Of a stretch of 7,867 nucleotides of DNA, positions 6,290 through 7,867 are shown one piece after another. Made by a program: the position numbers and the translations under genes. The stretch lies in contig QNDV01000092.1 in the NCBI GenBank assembly GCA_003646045.1, positions 1-7,867 of the forward strand, read 5' to 3'. Positions within the stretch are counted from its first letter, which is position 1. Every line of letters starts with the position of its first letter. A model generated the notes under the pieces. The model saw only the letters and a program-made list of their open reading frames with translations. It had not been told where the DNA came from and searched no databases. The DNA is from a bacterium. Its GTDB lineage: Bacteria > Krumholzibacteriota > Krumholzibacteria > LZORAL124-64-63.

Positions 6290-6823
6290 TCAGTCCCCGT
6301 CGGCCTCCATGTGACCCAATTCACCGTCGCTGCGCCGGTAGATGACACCGAGGCGGCTGTTGGCCGTGTTACGGAAGATGAGGAAAGGCAGCTCACCGGC
6401 ACCGAACGCCGCCTTGGCATCGTCGATGCCCAGGTCCTTCAGCACGAATCCTTCGGTGTCCGCTTCCGGCGACGCCGCGAAAACGCCACCGTCGTCCAGC
6501 ATCGCCCGGCCCAGACCACCTTCTTCACCCTTCTGCCGGCCGCTGGTCTTGCCCTTGAAACGGTCGAGCTGCTTGCGCAGGCTCTCCACAAGATCATTCA
6601 CGGTGAACTCGGGTTCAATGCCCGAGGCGTCGGCACGAAAATCGTGGTTCTTCAGGTGCAGCACCACGTCACCGGTGAACTGTCCTGCCTCGTGGGCCAG
6701 GGTCAGCTTGAGCGATTCGACGGGTCGGGGGGAGAAACGCTCAAGCTTGTCGAGTGACGCCTCGATGGTCTCGCGCTGCTCGTCGCCCAGGTTGAAATGG
6801 CGGGTGATGATTTCCATCTCCAT
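6290..6823 (-). CDS. hpf: Ribosome hibernation promoting factor, long form
   Basis: Binds the 30S decoding region and, in the long form, joins two 70S ribosomes into inactive 100S dimers during starvation. The 177-residue protein has an N-terminal S30AE domain (about 1-92: ITRHFNL, LDKLERF, VVLHLKNHDFRADASG, ESLRKQLDRFK), a Gly/Glu-rich linker (about 92-125), and the short C-terminal dimerisation domain (about 126-173: KDLGIDDAKAAFGAGELPFLIFRN, GVIYRRSDGELGHME). The end of the S30AE domain reads EPEFTVNDLVESL where many homologues have a DMYAAID-type motif, and the C-terminus reads LGHME rather than GLIEP, so it is a divergent member. The ATG at 6823 has AGGAGG five bases upstream; the open frame to 6871 would add residues with no family match. 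Its place directly after rpoN is the usual one in proteobacteria. Confidence 0.94.
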   Translation of the reverse strand: MEMEIITRHFNLGDEQRETIEASLDKLERFSPRPVESLKLTLAHEAGQFTGDVVLHLKNHDFRADASGIEPEFTVNDLVESLRKQLDRFKGKTSGRQKGEEGGLGRAMLDDGGVFAASPEADTEGFVLKDLGIDDAKAAFGAGELPFLIFRNTANSRLGVIYRRSDGELGHMEADGD

Positions 6824-6828
6824 GGAGC

Positions 6829-6834
6829 CCTCCT
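6829..6834 (-). promoter_or_regulatory. Ribosome binding site of hpf
   Basis: A perfect AGGAGG lies five bases before the ATG at 6823, the strongest Shine-Dalgarno in the window. It fixes the hpf start over the ATG at 6817 and the upstream extension. Confidence 0.75.
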
Positions 6835-6867
6835 TATGCGGGTTTGCTGCGGGTCCGGAACCCGGGG

Positions 6868-7867
6868 TCAATACTGTTTGCGCATGCGCGCACTCAGGAT
6901 CCCCATCTGCTCACGATACTTGGCGACGGTGCGCCGGGCAATCTTCAGTCCCCGTTCCTGCAGCATGTCTACGATCTTCTTGTCCGACAAGGGCCTGGCA
7001 GTGTCCTCGACTTCGATGATATCCTTGATCATGATCTTGACCGCCTTGGCGGCCACCTCGCCACCACTGGTACTGTCCAGCCCCGCACTGAAGAAGAACT
7101 TCAGGGGAAACACCCCGCGGGGCGTCTGCACGTATTTCTGGCGCGTGACCCGCGACACCGTGGACTCGTGCATACCGATGGTCGAAGCCACCTGTTGCAG
7201 GGTCAAAGGTCGCAGTGCGATGGCGCCCTTGTCGAAGAACTCCTTCTGCTCGTCGACTATGGCCTCCATGACGCGGATCATGGTGCGGCGGCGCTGCTCG
7301 ATGGTCTTGATGACCCACTCGGCGTGTTTCTTCTTCTCGTCGATGAACTTGACGGCGTCTTCACCGGTGTTGGTCTTGCCTTCGTAGGCCCGGCTGACCC
7401 GCAGACGGGGCAGGTTGGCATCGTTGAGGTAGACTGCGTAATCATCCCGGTCCTCGTCCACCCGTACCACCTCCAGATCCGGCACCACGATCCGTGCCCC
7501 TTCGGCATCGGCGGCCAGGCCCGGGCGCGGATCCAACTCCCCTATGCGTTGGGAAATATCCTGCACGTCCTTCGCGGTGATCTTCAACTCACGGGCGATA
7601 TCCGAGAACCGCCGGTTCTTCAGATCCTCGAAGTGGTCGCGGATTATCTCAGCCTCGTCGGAATCCGCCAGGCCCTTGGCCTCCAACTGCAACAGCAGGC
7701 ATTCCTGAAGGTCGCGGGCCGCCACTCCCACCGGCTCGAAACCCTGCACCACGCGCAGGACAGCTGCCACCGCGGCTTCGTCCACCTCGTGGTAGGCGGC
7801 GATCTCGTCGAGGGGGCAGGTCAACATGCCGTCGTCATTCAGGCAACCGATGATGTACTCGCCGATC
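6868..7867 (-). CDS. rpoN: RNA polymerase sigma-54 factor (5' part missing)
   Basis: Sigma-54 directs RNA polymerase to -24/-12 promoters that need AAA+ activators. The window holds the last 332 or so codons; the frame runs through the right edge, where the residues before the first in-window Met (7827) read EYIIGCLNDDG, the core-binding-domain pattern. The N-terminal glutamine-rich activator region lies outside. Visible are the core-binding domain (to about 7500, including GFEPVGVAARDLQECLLLQL and ELDPRPG), the DNA-binding helix-turn-helix LTLQQVASTIGMHESTVSRVTR (7141-7206) followed by KYVQTPRGVFPLKFFF, and a perfect RpoN box ARRTVAKYRE (6910-6939) that recognises the -24 element. The protein ends 13 residues after the box. 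The stop is 44 bases before hpf. The in-window ATG at 7827 is internal, not the start. Confidence 0.97.
   Translation of the reverse strand, partial: IGEYIIGCLNDDGMLTCPLDEIAAYHEVDEAAVAAVLRVVQGFEPVGVAARDLQECLLLQLEAKGLADSDEAEIIRDHFEDLKNRRFSDIARELKITAKDVQDISQRIGELDPRPGLAADAEGARIVVPDLEVVRVDEDRDDYAVYLNDANLPRLRVSRAYEGKTNTGEDAVKFIDEKKKHAEWVIKTIEQRRRTMIRVMEAIVDEQKEFFDKGAIALRPLTLQQVASTIGMHESTVSRVTRQKYVQTPRGVFPLKFFFSAGLDSTSGGEVAAKAVKIMIKDIIEVEDTARPLSDKKIVDMLQERGLKIARRTVAKYREQMGILSARMRKQY

Noticed and set aside
6850..6864. Inverted repeat CGGGT-TCCGG-ACCCG between rpoN and hpf as a terminator
   Set aside because: The stem is only five pairs, there is no U-run after it, and hpf starts a short way downstream with a strong Shine-Dalgarno, so co-transcription is more likely.
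1..7867. Sigma-54 promoter within the window
   Set aside because: Several TGGCAC words occur, but I found none on either strand followed at the right spacing by a TTGC(A/T) element, and all lie inside coding sequence.
1..7867. Mobile elements, tRNA/rRNA genes, CRISPR arrays, phage or defence genes
   Set aside because: The window is filled by ten conserved housekeeping genes on one strand; no repeats, integrase or transposase motifs, or RNA gene signatures were seen.

Overview
All genes in this 7.9 kb window lie on the minus strand, packed head to tail with almost no intergenic DNA, so the window reads as one long operon-like cluster from its right edge to its left. In transcription order it holds: the C-terminal part of sigma-54 (rpoN, cut by the right edge), a long-form hibernation promoting factor (hpf), HPr kinase/phosphorylase (hprK), the four subunits of a mannose-family PTS permease (EIIA, EIIB, EIIC, EIID), HPr (ptsH), enzyme I (ptsI), and the N-terminal 260 residues of an SIS-fold phosphoglucose/phosphomannose isomerase, cut by the left edge.

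The DNA is GC-rich, with strong G/C bias at third codon positions. The gene set (rpoN-hpf-hprK followed by Man-family PTS genes and HPr/EI, and a PGI/PMI of the archaeal/deltaproteobacterial type) fits a Gram-negative anaerobe-type lineage such as the former Deltaproteobacteria (Desulfuromonadota/Desulfobacterota/Myxococcota). Other GC-rich phyla with HPrK, such as Acidobacteria or Gemmatimonadetes, cannot be excluded. The phylum call is inference from gene content only.

Right part (5.3-7.87 kb): regulation. RpoN is the alternative sigma factor, HPF the ribosome dimerising/hibernation factor, and HprK the sensor kinase that would phosphorylate HPr on Ser46. Middle (2.86-5.26 kb): the permease. 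EIIA, EIIB, EIIC and EIID are joined by 1-4 base stop/start overlaps, which suggests translational coupling and balanced subunit synthesis. Left (1-2.81 kb): the general phosphotransfer proteins HPr and EI, then the isomerase, which overlaps ptsI by four bases.

Together the genes form a self-contained phosphorelay. PEP phosphorylates EI on His191, then HPr on His15, EIIA on His9 and EIIB on His14, and the sugar enters through EIIC/EIID. HprK acting on HPr Ser46 provides the brake. The isomerase could channel incoming hexose-6-phosphate to fructose-6-phosphate. Catalytic residues are intact in every component, so this looks like a working transport PTS rather than a purely regulatory remnant. 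The points most worth a second look are the absence of rapZ and ptsN from their usual places, the proline-poor active-site variants in HPr and EIIA, and the TTG start of ptsH behind a small hairpin that overlaps its ribosome binding site. No mobile elements, RNA genes, CRISPR arrays or terminators were seen, and no stretch longer than about 50 bases lacks a gene.
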